Source of the DNA: Strongylocentrotus droebachiensis
Lineage: Eukaryota > Echinodermata > Echinoidea > Camarodonta > Strongylocentrotidae
Direction of reading: 5' to 3'
DNA: 64,000 bases
Assembly: GCA_035222895.1 (NCBI GenBank)
Contig: JAVYIG010002357.1
Span: 62,001-126,000 of the forward strand
In this document: in pieces, positions 13,628 to 24,836 of the stretch
Position numbering within the stretch: the stretch's first letter is position 1
Layout of the letters: each line of letters starts with the position of its first letter
Translations under genes and position numbers: made by a program
Notes under the pieces: generated by a model
The model's database searches: none
The model's input: only the letters and a program-made list of their open reading frames with translations
Told to the model about the DNA's origin: nothing

Positions 13628-14732
13628 AACTCCTCTGAACCAATGACCATGTTAACAGGTCATAAATGGCATGTTCATCAACAAATTGAAAAAATACCAG
13701 GTTTTCTCAGCATTATATTCAAATTTGTCTAACTCTGCCAATTTATTCCACCACATAAATTGTGACGACATATGACTCATGAAATCAACATTCAAGGGGA
13801 GAGAAATGGCAGGATTAAATCGCATTCCTAACATTTCTTGATTTAAAAATTATTTTTAAAAGCCCACTATTTAGTCCAACCTTCCAATTTATGTATGAGG
13901 AGTTATTGTCCACCCGAAACATGTCCTATTTTAACCATCAAGTGTGTACTGTTAGATTTTGAGAAACACTAGGTTTCTTGATTGAAAGTCAAGGTTCTTC
14001 ATCATAATTGAATAAGAACAACAAGAATAATGCTGAAAAGGAGCCTCCATCTACACTAGCAATACAGTTCTTTTAGACTTCTAGTTTCGTAATCAACGTT
14101 AATCAAATGAGGCATAATAACGTGGTACAAATCTTCAAGAATATATAAAAGTAGACCTCGGGACACATTTTCAGCTAGGACCAGCATTCTAGCTATCCAA
14201 ACCCAATGATATATCTGTTGACCAGTATAACCTGTGGATACCAGTTTGGTTGAGATTGGAGCCCAGTTACGAGCTTGACGACAGATTTGTAGTCCTTTCT
14301 TCATCCAACAAACAGCACAAGAAAAAAACAGGGAGAAGTCTGAGAAATCAGTAGCAAGGGAGTACCGGTAGTCTCTTTTAGAGACCCTATCTCTGTGATA
14401 GGAACTTTGATGTTTGTTCAGAAAGACAGAATTGCTCTTATGTGTTATCTCCAGACAGCAGTTGCGCTTATCTGAAAACTTTATATCAAAGCTATATCCT
14501 GCAAAATATTGAACCACTGTAATTAAAGAAAAGTTTTCCTCTCATTGCTGTCTCATGCTACATCAGTGAATATTAAAGCATATTCAGAATTCGAATAGGA
14601 TAATTTACGGATAATTTCGGTAACAGTTCAGAAAAAGATTTTATTTTTTATTGAACTCATTTCAGATTGCACCTAGGCCTATATCGCCATTGACAAATAG
14701 CCAGAACAGGATGATTTGACAATGTTTCTTTA

Positions 14733-14745
14733 CCCCCCCCCCCCC
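14733..14745. repeat. poly(C) tract
   Basis: Thirteen consecutive C. Confidence 0.95.
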
Positions 14746-15170
14746 AACTTATAAAGAAAATCAATTTGAGTAAATTTCAAAAATTAAGTTTTTCATACAA
14801 TTTTTGTGATTTCTTGTTGCAAAGACTTCTCTTTCTCTTTCTCTTACAGAGCTGAGAAGAAGCCGACAAAACAAAAACTAACAAAGATCGTGAACTTCAA
14901 AAAGGTTAACAAGTTTCTACTTCCAGACTAATATAAAACTAAATGATTACAGCATAAAATTGAACTCAACTCCATCAAACTGGAAGGTCTGGATGTATTA
15001 AATTTGGTTTCTTGTTCATATACTGAATACAAATTATAGTTTGGTTAGTTTCAACTTGTTTCAGATTCTCTACTTGTAGGAGAAGATCATATTTATAAAG
15101 TATTCAAGATGCATGAAAATTATTAACAGGATAAAGTGATTTCATTTTCTTGTAAGAGTGTTACATACTA

Positions 15171-15240
15171 CTAATAATAATAAAAACGGTGCTTATAAAG
15201 CGCTTACATAGTGAAGGCATGGTATATCAAAATGATTCAC
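15171..15240 (-). mobile_element. 3' end of a SINE/LINE-type retroelement
   Basis: Read on the minus strand, the segment contains AAGCGCTTTATAAGCACCG and then an (ATT)n tail. This resembles the AAGCGCTATATAAA-plus-(ATT)n ending of many invertebrate CR1/L2-type LINEs and SINEs that borrow their tails. Only the tail is recognisable; the 5' boundary is not visible. Confidence 0.5.
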
Positions 15241-15630
15241 GCATCATTTTGTACAAAAAATGGAGGAAAACAAAATCTAGTTTGATTTGCTATGGGATTT
15301 CCTAAAGGGCACTTCCCTCTAAAATCGATCTCTTTCATACACCAATTTAATTGAACGTTTATGTTCTAGGAAATAGAGGAGTCCTTCTAAAATTGAAGGG
15401 GAAAAAAAGCTGTTGTCAACTCAAAGCAGAGGATGGGTGTTGTATGAAACCATATTTTGTATCTCACTGGCCTGCTAATCAAGACGGAGGCACAAGGGTC
15501 ACCACCAGTCATTCCAACTACCTGTTCAGATCGTAAAATTTATAGATGTCCTCCCAGAAAAGTAAATACGAGGTGAACATACCAATCCAATGAAGTCAGA
15601 CTTGATATGCCTTCTGAGGAGACCGCTCAA

Positions 15631-15900
15631 TAGGTCTGTCCTCATCAGCTCGAGTTTGCCAAGTTATCCCTAAACTCAAAATTGCTTTTTACCAGACCAA
15701 TACGCTCATCACAAACTAGCTTGGACAGGCGCAAATTTGCCTGCTATTTCCCAAATAGATAGATATTTTGGAAACAAAACCAAAATTTCTCTGGATATTT
15801 TCTCAACCAAATAACCCGCTAATTGCAACTGCGGGCTGATGATCGGTCTAGTTAAAATAGCGGGTTATTTTGCAACTTCAGTCTGATGAAAACAGGCCTA
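15631..15900. mobile_element. MITE with TAGGCCTGT ends, copy 1 (270 bp)
   Basis: The left end is TAGGTCTGTCCTCATCAG. The inverse complement of the right end is TAGGCCTGTTTTCATCAG. The two match at 16 of 18 bases. An internal segment at about 15832-15850 is a weaker inverted copy of the same end. No clean 8-bp target duplication is seen at these borders, although GCTCAA occurs just outside both. The family recurs at 39730-40025, sharing the ends and an internal ATAGC-GG-ATTTTGCAA stretch. The TAGGCCTG terminus resembles that of the two large hAT-like elements at 29950 and 33285, so hAT is likely but not proven. Confidence 0.65.
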
Positions 15901-16424
15901 AGGAGCTCAACAATTTCAGGCTGAAGGAGCTCTTATAATGTCTAATAAATCATGTATGATGTCTCCACTTCAACCCCAAGTTGAGAAGTGTCACATGTAG
16001 GAGTAATTGATTCGTCTAAAAATGGGTTATTAAAGTACAAATTTGCTTTTAATTTGGATACATTTTCACTAGAAACTTGATACACACCACAGGGCATTGC
16101 CATCTCATTCAGGGTTGTTTATTTGTGGTTTGTACTATTGATTTATCTGCTCTGTTTCCATGTTTTGCCCAATTCGTAACACATTTTAAAAGTAGCAGTG
16201 CTGGAAATAAAGATATTTTGACAAACATAGAATGGACCCATTCCTGACAAGATATGGAACATTTTAAAGTGCATAACAGATCAATTATACTAATTATACA
16301 TTCATTCAGAATACAGCATACATAATATATAATATAATAATTTGATGTACTATAATGTAATATAATATAGTGTAAATCCAGGCAGAAAGAAACCAGAGAA
16401 AATATTTTTCAAAAGTCTACCATA
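15901..16424. other. AT-rich stretch without recognisable gene
   Basis: Ends in a TATAATATAAT-type low-complexity patch around 16320-16375. Nothing else is recognised. Confidence 0.5.
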
Positions 16425-16426
16425 TA

Positions 16427-17306
16427 CAGTGCGTCCCAGAAAAAACGAAACCGAGAAGTATCGATGTTCTATCATAACTTAATCACAACTATAATTAATG
16501 AATGATACATATTTGGAAAGCTTAGAGTCTCCTCTTTCATGTGATGCTACTCAAATAATGCATATTTCACGCATGAGTGATTAAAAGCAATTTGAAGGAA
16601 GGAAACCAAAAAGACGTTTGGCGGGCGGTATCTGAATTTCGAAGAAAAATTCACATTTCTAGAAAAAATAGTTTCTGCCCTTTCATATGACACCTCAATC
16701 AGGAAAAATGAGCGAGGAATGACAAAGTTCTGTTTGTTTAAAGTAGTGCTTGCATTTCCATAATTTTTTTAAACGAATTCGTTTTCATTGGCTGCCTGCC
16801 GTATCAATAAATGAAATTAACAAAAGACTTAACTCCGTTTCGTTGACAATCAGCCGTCGACTAGGGTCTTCATGCATGGCTGATTGTCAACGAAACGGAG
16901 TTAAGTCTTTTGTCAAATCTGCTTTTGGCTACGGCAGGCACCCAGTGAAAACTAATTCGTTTGTTAAAATTATGAAAATGTAAGGGCTACTTTAAACAAA
17001 CAGAACTTTGTTATTCCTGGCTCATTTTTCTTGATTGAGGTATCATATGAAAGAGCAGAAAATTAACTTTCTAGAAATATGAATTTATCTTTGAAATTCA
17101 GATACCACCCGCCAAATTACTTTTTAGTTTCCTTCCTTCAAATTGCTTTTAATCACTCATGCGTGAAATATGCATCACGTGAGTAGCATCAACTGATAGA
17201 GGAGACTCTACGCTTTCCAAATATGTATCATTTATTAATTATGGTTGTGATTAAGTTATGATAAAACATCGATACTTCTCGGTTTCGTTTTTTCTGGGAC
17301 GCACTG
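16427..17306. mobile_element. 880-bp palindromic foldback element, Tc1/mariner-like ends
   Basis: The left end CAGTGCGTCCCAGAAAAAAC is repeated inverted at the right end and flanked on both sides by TA (16425-16426 and 17307-17308), the target duplication of the Tc1/mariner group. The inverted repeat is not confined to the tips. The arms match almost continuously to a centre near 16860-16880, where GTTGACAATCAGCC faces its inverse complement across a short loop, so arms are about 430 bp. No transposase is present. The 77-codon frame at 16750-16983 spans the palindrome centre and is an artefact of it. Arm mismatches are few, suggesting a fairly recent or gene-converted element. Confidence 0.9.
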
Positions 17307-17308
17307 TA

Positions 17309-17838
17309 TAGGGCTTATTATTTAATGCTCTGTACAATATTCCTTTACACCGTCTTAGCAAGAACTCATATCTCACAAGCACGACACTGCTTGTAAAAGT
17401 CATGTATGAGTATGACAGTACATATATTTCCATAAACTTGGCATATGAGTGTTGAGGATTTATATTTTCCCTCTAGCATACCATCAAAAACAAGCATGTA
17501 GAAGATCGTGAGAGAGAGAGAGCCGTCATGACTTCAAACTATCTACACACTAATCACAGCCTTCTCTTTAGTTACCGCGAGGCAGCATGGCTAAGAAAAT
17601 GATACCTGATATTTTTCAATTTCATGATCATCATTGCTTCCTTTGCCCCAAGGGACTTTAAGCAAAAAATAATGAGGGCACTGGGAGATCATCTGTTCAT
17701 GCCTGAACAGAAATATCACGTGGGAGAATAGATAGAGAGGTTTGTAGCTCTAAATCCTGGATTGGAAATATCCTATAGAAATACACATTTTACAAAGTGA
17801 ATATCCTGTAAATAAAAAAAAGTTAACACTAGAGAGAG
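17309..17838. other. AT-rich stretch without recognisable gene
   Basis: A short (GA)n run at about 17509-17521. Nothing else is recognised. Confidence 0.5.
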
Positions 17839-17840
17839 TA

Positions 17841-18004
17841 CAGTCAAATCTGTCTTTAAAGGCCACCCAAGGGTAACAGAGAAAGTGGTCACTGTAGACA
17901 GGTTCTACGACACACATTTCTTTCTAGAGGGAGACAAAGCGAATGACCGCTATATACAGGTGGCCTTTATAGAGAGGTGGCTACCAAGACAGGTTTGGTT
18001 GTGG
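17841..18004. mobile_element. Short MITE of the ACAGTC-AA-CTGTC type (about 164 bp)
   Basis: The left end CAGTCAAATCTGTC and the inverse complement of the right end (ACCAAACCTGTC) match approximately, and TA flanks both. The interior repeats AAAGGCCAC on one side and inverted GTGGCC on the other, giving an overall dyad. I recall similar repeats in other marine invertebrate genomes but cannot check this. The right border is uncertain by a few bases. Confidence 0.5.
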
Positions 18005-18006
18005 TT

Positions 18007-20162
18007 ACATTTTTAATTCCCTCTCTAGTTATGAGTAAGGTTGAGAGCACACATTTCATCAATGTCCATGCAAGTAAGAATAAATAGATCACTGCTTTCA
18101 TTGAAATGTTTTAACACAAGTTATATTTCCGAATATTTTGTAGCACTAATTACCTAAGTATCTTTGATGCATGGGCCAGGGTAATTCCAACTGCAGCATA
18201 AGCAAATGTGAACTTTTCTCAAGGAACTTTTTCCATGCTAATTTGGGAGCAAACTGCTGTGTAAACATTTTCATTATCTTAGCATACACCGATGACTAAT
18301 GAGTAAAGAATCCTATAGACCTAGACTGGGTACACATAAACGAGGGAAATGTTGTGTTTAGAGTTAGACTACCATTTTGGGTTGTCATGTTCAGTTAGAA
18401 TCTCTACACTTCTTTTTGTATGTAGGGAATTGAAGTTCAATATCTAATTTTAGTATCATGTCTATATCTATCAGCTTCGGGGAAATGTTATTATACTTTC
18501 TAAAACTTTCTAGTATACTGTCACGTACTATATTCCGCAATGACAAGGGTATGTTCCACAGATAGAGTCATGATAGAGTCATGAAAGAGGCTAACAGCTA
18601 GGGCATGGGTTGCACGGTGACAGACTGGCATGCTGGAGACCAGTTGGTCAATCATGGTTATAAATGATGCTTCCAAATTGAATGTGAAAAGCCCATGCAA
18701 TGATGTATAAAGATTGCACGCTGATTACCCCGCTTTGTTAATGGACCCTCATACTCTGTAGTTCACATACACTGCACATGAGCAAGGGGAAATGGCAATA
18801 TAATAGCAGTGCTTTAAAATCAGAAATGTTCATGACATGGAACTTTAATGATGTACATCACAGCGACTTTCATTTCAAGAAATATTCATGAATTGCAAGC
18901 ATTCAGTTTTAGGTCATCAGTTGTAATTCATTCATTTTGTGTCATGAAACTTTGTGAAGGTGAACCACTCACATTTTTTTGCAAATAGTTCATACACAGT
19001 AAAGTTTCTGGTGTTATTTTAAATTCTAAAATTTATTTAGACATGTATTCATGAAGACCTACATGTATGTCCCTTTTATTCTGAAAGTAGACTACTGCAT
19101 GATTTCTTAAAATATAGTGCGAGAACTGTAATAGACATAGAGTTTTGAAAAGTTAAAAATCAATCAATATTGTCAAACAGATGCTATCTTAATCACCTTT
19201 CAGAAGTGAGCTGTTTTTAAAACCCTCACCTACTGTTAGTTTTACATTTCAGAGTCATTTTGCAAACGCAACTTTTTACTTTATTAAGTGTCAAATTATA
19301 TTACAAACAATCCCTTTATATTGTCAACAGTTGTCAATATGAGACATCACACCTACCAATCTCTGATACTGGTGTCCCTTTGTCAATATAAGTAGGGTGA
19401 GTGTACTTTTTCATGACTCTTTTAATATTGTATAAAAACCACAAAATGGATCATAAAAGAGACACTATCAGTCACAATAAAACTCATACCTGGTGTAACT
19501 GCTCATTGCTTTGTATCCTGGTAACAATTAGAGCCTTGTTTTCCCCCATTGAGGTCCATAATAATCTTACTGAATCAAATATTTTAGTTTTCTTTAAAAA
19601 TGTTTCCAGGGGTAAAATCAAATCAAAAAACAATTTTCAACTATATGCCACAGACTTTAATATAACTTCTGAAATGACACATACAGATATGTCATACCCC
19701 CCCCCCCCCCCCAAGTTACTAAATATCTGGAAAGTATACCGGGTACCTTGACTTTTCCTAAATAATGCCAGTGCTAGTAGTGAGGATGTCCATTTAAAGC
19801 TGCTACACAATAATTCATGACATATTTCAGCATCCAGATGCTAGGGTATCCTGTAAAATAGTACATGGTAATAAAGAAACTATATATTTCATAGGCCTGT
19901 ATCATCCCATGGGTGGATCAGGGCATTAATAACAGTTTTAATTAAACAATACCATTCACCAGCGATGCCCGGTGATTGTGATATAAGCTAGCAATGGAAA
20001 CTGGAAAGTGACATTAAATTGGCAGCAGATTATAATGAAGATACCTCTGGTGACTTCATCCCATGCCGAATGAAGGAGGGGAATGTGCATGAGCAAAATG
20101 TCAGAGTCAAGAGTCAATGAGAAGTCCATCTGGGTTTCAGAGATAATACCGTCATGGGGTAT
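18007..20162. other. AT-rich stretch without recognisable gene
   Basis: A short tandem ATAGAGTCATG duplication lies at about 18562-18585, and the poly(C) tract at 19697. A 116-codon plus-strand frame (19401-19751) ends in proline codons from that C tract and is not credible as a gene. Confidence 0.5.
19697..19712. repeat. poly(C) tract
   Basis: Sixteen consecutive C. Confidence 0.95.
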
Positions 20163-20363
20163 TTACTTCTCCGTGCTGCTAGACCGCACCGGGCGCGGGA
20201 CCGTTGTCTGGGACCGTCTCGCGTGATCAGTGGAGCTGGAAATATTTCCTTGAAAGACTGATGATTTAGTGTCCATGAAATCCTCAAGAGTCATCTTTTT
20301 ATAATTGCTGGCTCCTTTTGGAACGTTTAATGAGTCATTGGGATCCATGGGAACATGCTTCAT
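20163..20363 (-). CDS. Candidate coding exon, 66 codons, unknown product
   Basis: The open frame begins at ATG 20363 and runs to a stop at 20163-20165. The peptide has balanced, protein-like composition: an N-terminal MKHVPMDPNDSLNVPKGASN, an acidic patch TLEDFMDTKSS, and a basic, Ser/Thr/Pro-rich C-terminus ending RPVRSSSTEK. Stops in the same frame lie directly upstream of the ATG, as expected for a first coding exon. A donor-like GAA|GTAAAT overlaps the last codons, so the frame may splice onward rather than end here. I recognise no domain; the tail looks disordered. The region is richer in CpG than its surroundings. It could be a real first exon, a small gene or an old coding fossil. Confidence 0.4.
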   Translation of the reverse strand: MKHVPMDPNDSLNVPKGASNYKKMTLEDFMDTKSSVFQGNISSSTDHARRSQTTVPRPVRSSSTEK

Positions 20364-20702
20364 TCATTAGTTGGTTCAAACTTCTTCAATGATTTTAAAA
20401 TGTAATATATAGAGGATTCAACTTAATAACAGGCATATAATAAAATACACTACTTGCTTATGAACATCTGGGAATACACGTGTTAAAGAATAGTGATGAA
20501 AATGTATCCTCGTGTCTTTCTTTTTTCTGCGTATCTCTGCATAGAACAAACATTACCCATTGTCAGCACGACCTCTTTTTTCTCACTTAAATTTTTTTTT
20601 TATTACAAAGTATCACATCTGACTAATTGCATATGTCATGTGATGTTTTGAAAGCTAGATAGGGTCCAAGGTTTCTAAATAAATTGTTACCTTGTTAATT
20701 TT
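20364..20702. other. AT-rich spacer upstream of the candidate exon
   Basis: No recognisable feature. If 20163-20363 is a first coding exon, this would hold its 5' UTR or promoter, but I see no convincing core-promoter motif. Confidence 0.3.
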
Positions 20703-20770
20703 GAAGTGCATAGAGATGTTTAAATGTGATATGCGCTATACAAGAACCAAATATTATTAATATTATTAAT
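20703..20770 (+). mobile_element. 3' tail of a SINE/LINE element with (ATT)n
   Basis: The segment reads GATGTTTAAATGTGATATGC, then GCTATACAAGAACCAAAT and an ATTATTAATATTATT tail. This is the GCGCTATA-plus-(ATT)n ending typical of CR1/L2-like LINEs and dependent SINEs in invertebrates. No head or body is recognisable upstream, so it is probably 5'-truncated. Confidence 0.6.
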
Positions 20771-21202
20771 TTCAATCAGTGACAGATTGAAGGGGAGATG
20801 GTGAAAAATGCTATGTTTGCCAATTAATGCCTCTCTTGTTAATTAATTAATTCCATTAATGATAGACTAAAGTTTCCTTTTTTTTCCCTTATATTTCATT
20901 TTGATGGTTGGGTGGTGCGACAGAAAACTTGTGCAATGGACATCTTTCAGTGTCTTTCCATACCTGGTCATGGTGAACGCAAACTAAACAAGATCACATC
21001 ACTAAATCAATTAGACAGAAACAGGAGATGGCGCTCTTTATTTCTTCAAATCTCGGCAAAGGTCGTAGGTCAGCGCTGACAGTTGTCTTTGTTCTAGTCC
21101 ATTACAGTCCCAGAATTATAAAACCTGAGAAACTCTCTGAGCACAGACAGTAAGAAATCCCCTTTCTGACTTGTGAATTTTGACATTCTTGTTTTGAAAG
21201 CA

Positions 21203-21530
21203 ATGGCTGTTACAAATCCTCTGAAAACAGGGCTGTCAGAATTTTAATCCGAAGAGAGTTCGACTGTTTTTTCAACTTTGGAAACTCGTACTGGGGTGCC
21301 TCTAAATTCAATCATTGATGCCCTCCAACCAATCGCTGTGTCTTTTGAAGAGAAACAAGATACACTACTAAGCAAGCTCCCTTCGACTTCAACTTCTGAT
21401 GACAACAAACTACTAAAGGCAAAGCAGAGGGAATGAGCTTTAAGAAGAGATGCAGTCAGTAAAAGCTTTACCGTCACAAGCTGATATACTTCTAGCATAT
21501 TAACACAACTTATGAAAGAAAAAGTAGAAG
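21203..21530 (+). pseudogene. Degraded coding remnant of unknown origin
   Basis: On the plus strand one reading frame gives strikingly protein-like sequence for most of about 320 bases, but it is broken by a few stops. Segments include GVPLNSIIDALQPIAVSFEE and DTLLSKLPSTSTSDDNKLLK, with a helical, charged character and a Ser/Thr-rich linker. The opposite-strand 84-codon frame (21244-21498) is a shadow of this. I do not recognise the family; a transposon-encoded protein or a decayed host exon are both possible. Confidence 0.4.
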
Positions 21531-22282
21531 ATTCTATAAATTAACATTTGATAATTGTGACTGGATTAGCACTCCCCTACTAATGGAAAGAGATGACAGG
21601 GATTTATTCATTTCAAAATGAATAAATCATAACAATCTACTTCAAAATCCCCCACAAAAATGATCCTACAGTGATTGTGGGAATTCTACTTTTGCTGAAA
21701 TATCATGTAAACTACAAGGTTGGGGCTTTACACAAATCTTCCCACTTGAGGCTTCAGATAAAGGCCATTACCATAAAATTTCTAGTTAGGATGGATTTAG
21801 TTTTTGTTGGATGTTCGTTTTTTTATTCCTTTCATACCTTATCTTTGTGATCTTCGTCTAATGCATTTTTTGATCCACTCTTCCTTACTAACTGACAACT
21901 TCATTCATCAAAGCAGTTTAGTTTTTGTATTTTCCTGATGAGCTAATCTAGCCTAAAGCTGTTATATTCTTTCTAGCTATAAATATTTACTCAAGATTCT
22001 TACGGAGTTTTTTGCCTGATTGTTTCAGATCTAGTGAAGAGGAGTATATCTCAATGGGTAGGATTCAACTTTGTAAATATTTCACCGGTTCATTTACAGT
22101 GCAAGCAAAAATCTTTGATTTTTCTCACATTCCGGTGTTGCTAACTTACTACCGGTGAACACGACCAAAATCCCACCTCTGTTCTGTTTTTTTTTATTTC
22201 TTTAAAAGAAAACTGCAACTTACAAATCACCTCAATCCAAATCAATTAAGAGAATGTCTTAAAGGTACATTTATTGTATTCT
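21531..22282. other. AT-rich stretch without recognisable gene
   Basis: A short perfect hairpin (GATTTATTCAT and its inverse) lies at about 21600-21627. No other feature is recognised. Confidence 0.5.
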
Positions 22283-22290
22283 TACAAGAC

Positions 22291-22457
22291 CAGTGAAAAA
22301 AATACACGGGGGCTCGGGGCGAAAAAGCCCCCAAAATCAGAAAAGAGCCCCCATAAATTTGCATAGAGTTCAATGCAAAACAAATTTTGGAATGTTTTAT
22401 TCATGCAGGCAAGCTTGAAAAGCAGCCCCCGAAAAATAAATATTAATTTTGTCCCTG
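22291..22457. mobile_element. hAT-like MITE, copy 2 (167 bp)
   Basis: Flanked by a perfect 8-bp target duplication TACAAGAC (22283-22290 and 22458-22465), the hallmark length for hAT insertions. The element starts CAGTGAAAAAAATAC and its inverted right end starts CAGGGACAAAATTAA. It aligns end to end with 11823-11990, including GGGGGCTCGGGGCGA and AGAGTTCAATGCAAAACAAA. It has no coding capacity. The perfect duplication suggests this copy is younger than copy 1. Confidence 0.9.
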
Positions 22458-22465
22458 TACAAGAC

Positions 22466-24743
22466 AATAAGACTGTTCTCACTCTATTATATATTTGATA
22501 GATGCAGGGGAGTACTTTGAGATTATAAGTATATGACAATCATCATTTTCAGTAAAAATGTTAGAAAGTTTTTGAATTGTCATTAAATACAGATGAGTAA
22601 TTAATATCTTGTAGATATATGTATTCCCAACAGCAGTGTCAACAAGAGAAAACATGCAGAAGTTTATGTACCTTAGTACATTTTTTGAATACCAGTATAT
22701 ATCTTTTTTGTCCATATGTATAAATGTACATTCGTGTTCCAGGCAAAAGGTTGATCGAAGTTTATTGATAATGAATTTCCTTTCAATGTTCAAATGTTAG
22801 CACTTGCTTTTTTTCTTCTCTATTTTGAAGGTACCGGTACTACATATGTCAGATACCATTCAAGACAAGAGTTAAAAACAGGAATGATTCTCTTCTCTTT
22901 CATGACAAAAGGTACAAAACCCTTCTGGTCAATACACATGCAAATTAACTCAATTACCCAGATAACATCATTATCAAAGTGATTATCACCCCCATTGTGG
23001 TACGCATAGCCCTTGTGCAAACCAATCTATTTCATACCCAAATCACAAAAACATCGTTAATAAGAAATCTCCATGGCAACTATCATACTACAGAGGTAGA
23101 AAATAAAACTTGTACAAAGGTGTCTAAATTTTCTGGTATACCAATCTATGAAGATGTGGATTATGATAAATAGCACCTCATTGCAGTCAGGGAATAAAAA
23201 TGAATTACTAAGACAGGGAGTATAGAAGATAAGGGAAACTGCTAGATCCCTTTCGGTAGTGTGTTTCACTTCCAAATTGTTGAATGTCATTAATAATAAT
23301 AATAATAATAATAGCCTAATAGTCCACTCCAAATTTTATTAATAGTTCATGTTGCATTTGCCTGATATTGTGGAATATATTGCTGTTTATAACAGCGAAT
23401 TCTTAAATCCAACTGAGCTAATCTCTGTTTGTTAATCTCGTTTTTCCTGGCCCTTCATTTTTTTCTTTGTCCCATCTCTTGCTTATCTCCCTATATCTCA
23501 TATTCTCGCTTCTTTTTCCACTGTTATCATGTTTTTGTTTGTATTTGATGAATTTCATATAACATGTAGCAATAACCAACATCATAATATCTAGCAGTTT
23601 TGTACTCAATGCTGTTTCCCAACCGATTCATGAAACGATTTAAAAAAATACGGCTGATTTGAACCAAAAGTCTGTACGAGGAGACTATCCTACAGTCCAG
23701 ATAACAAAACTATGGTAGACAACTTGATGCATTTTATTATCTCGGACCCATCTTGATTAAACACCTGCTTAATTAATTTGAGGAGTGGATGGATGAAAGA
23801 GTTTAATTGATAACATCAGATAGGATGTCATGTAACTGATGTAAAACATCCCTGGTGACATCTGCAATATAGTGTTGTTGTCCCCAAGACTTGTGATCCT
23901 TATCACAAGGCTCTATTTTTATCTAATTTCGCCTGGGCTCTGAAAGCAAAATAATAACAATCTGTACAATGCCATACCAATTAAAGGAACTAATTAGGAG
24001 TTAAATAGAGGGTTCAAGTAGGTTATGAGACATATGCTCTTGTCATATTGGCTCTTCAGTCATTTTATATCACTCACAGGGTGTGTAATCTATGGTAGAC
24101 GAAGAGTCACTCTCCTTCATAGAGAAAAGCTTTCATGCTATGTGCTGATGCTAGAATTGAGTTATTTATTGACTGCATAGTTTTGCTCTGGAAATCAGGG
24201 ATGTACAATGTTTCATTCTTACAATAGAAGGCCACGTAATTGTCGATCTCAAATTGTGATAATATCAGAGTAGTTTGTTTGACTGAAGTATAGTGTGAAA
24301 GTTTAGTTTGTTTTTGTTCTTTCTGGAGTCAACTGAAAAAGCTTCTGTAAATGGTATATGGACTGATAAAAATCCACGACTATCTAGATTCAATGTAGTT
24401 ACAATAATCTAGAGAACGTACTCTGAAAGATATTCAAAGTTGATTACTCAGAAAAGACTGTGGAGATTACTCATGCAGTTTCCACAAACTTTTATCTCCT
24501 AGATCCCCAAGTAACATACCTGCGCAATTCATCACATTCTCATATAGAATCGAGATAAGAATTGTAAGTATCACTTTCTCTCTACCAATCGATAATACGA
24601 CTGGTCACACCCATTTTCCTTGGCGGTTAAATGTTAAGTATCACTCCAACCTATCAAGTGCTCTGGAAGATTTCAAAAACCCAAAAGCTGAGAAAATATT
24701 TGCAGGATTATGTAAGGCATTTATCTTACCTTCCACAACAAAG
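22466..24743. other. AT-rich stretch, one (AAT)n microsatellite
   Basis: (AAT)n at 23291-23312. Short frames (up to 104 codons) show no recognisable domain. Confidence 0.5.
23291..23312. repeat. (AAT)n microsatellite
   Basis: About seven AAT units. It could be a retroelement tail, but no retroelement body is seen beside it. Confidence 0.9.
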
Positions 24744-24836
24744 GATGAGGGCTACCTCATCAAGAGGGGGCGACAATTAGTGGAAAAGCGTCAAAACTAT
24801 GTCGGCCCACGTTTCCAAGACAATGGCCCAGAATAA
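24744..24836 (+). CDS. Possible short 3' coding exon, low confidence
   Basis: After a pyrimidine-leaning stretch and ACAACAAAG, an acceptor-like context, the frame GAT GAG GGC TAC reads DEGYLIKRGRQLVEKRQNYV and ends ten residues later at a stop (24834-24836). The start resembles the GYL-KRG opening strand of PH domains, but the rest of such a domain is absent, so this may be coincidence. On the minus strand the same place offers a good donor (GAAG|GTAAGA), so the coding strand is uncertain. GC and CpG are above the local level. Confidence 0.2.
   Translation, partial: DEGYLIKRGRQLVEKRQNYVGPRFQDNGPE

Larger units (their letters stand above)
11999..14732. other. AT-rich stretch with C-tracts, no recognisable gene
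   Basis: Holds the C-rich tracts at 13375-13387 and 13591-13627. A 153-codon minus-strand frame (14056-14517) is the longest here but has no recognisable domain or signal. Confidence 0.5.

Noticed and set aside
14056-14517. 153-codon minus-strand frame
   Set aside because: One of the longest non-repetitive frames, but no domain, signal peptide or splice context is visible and composition fits chance; not listed as a gene.
16750-16983. 77-codon open frame
   Set aside because: It spans the centre of a perfect palindrome, so its two halves are inverse complements; it is a structural by-product of the foldback element.
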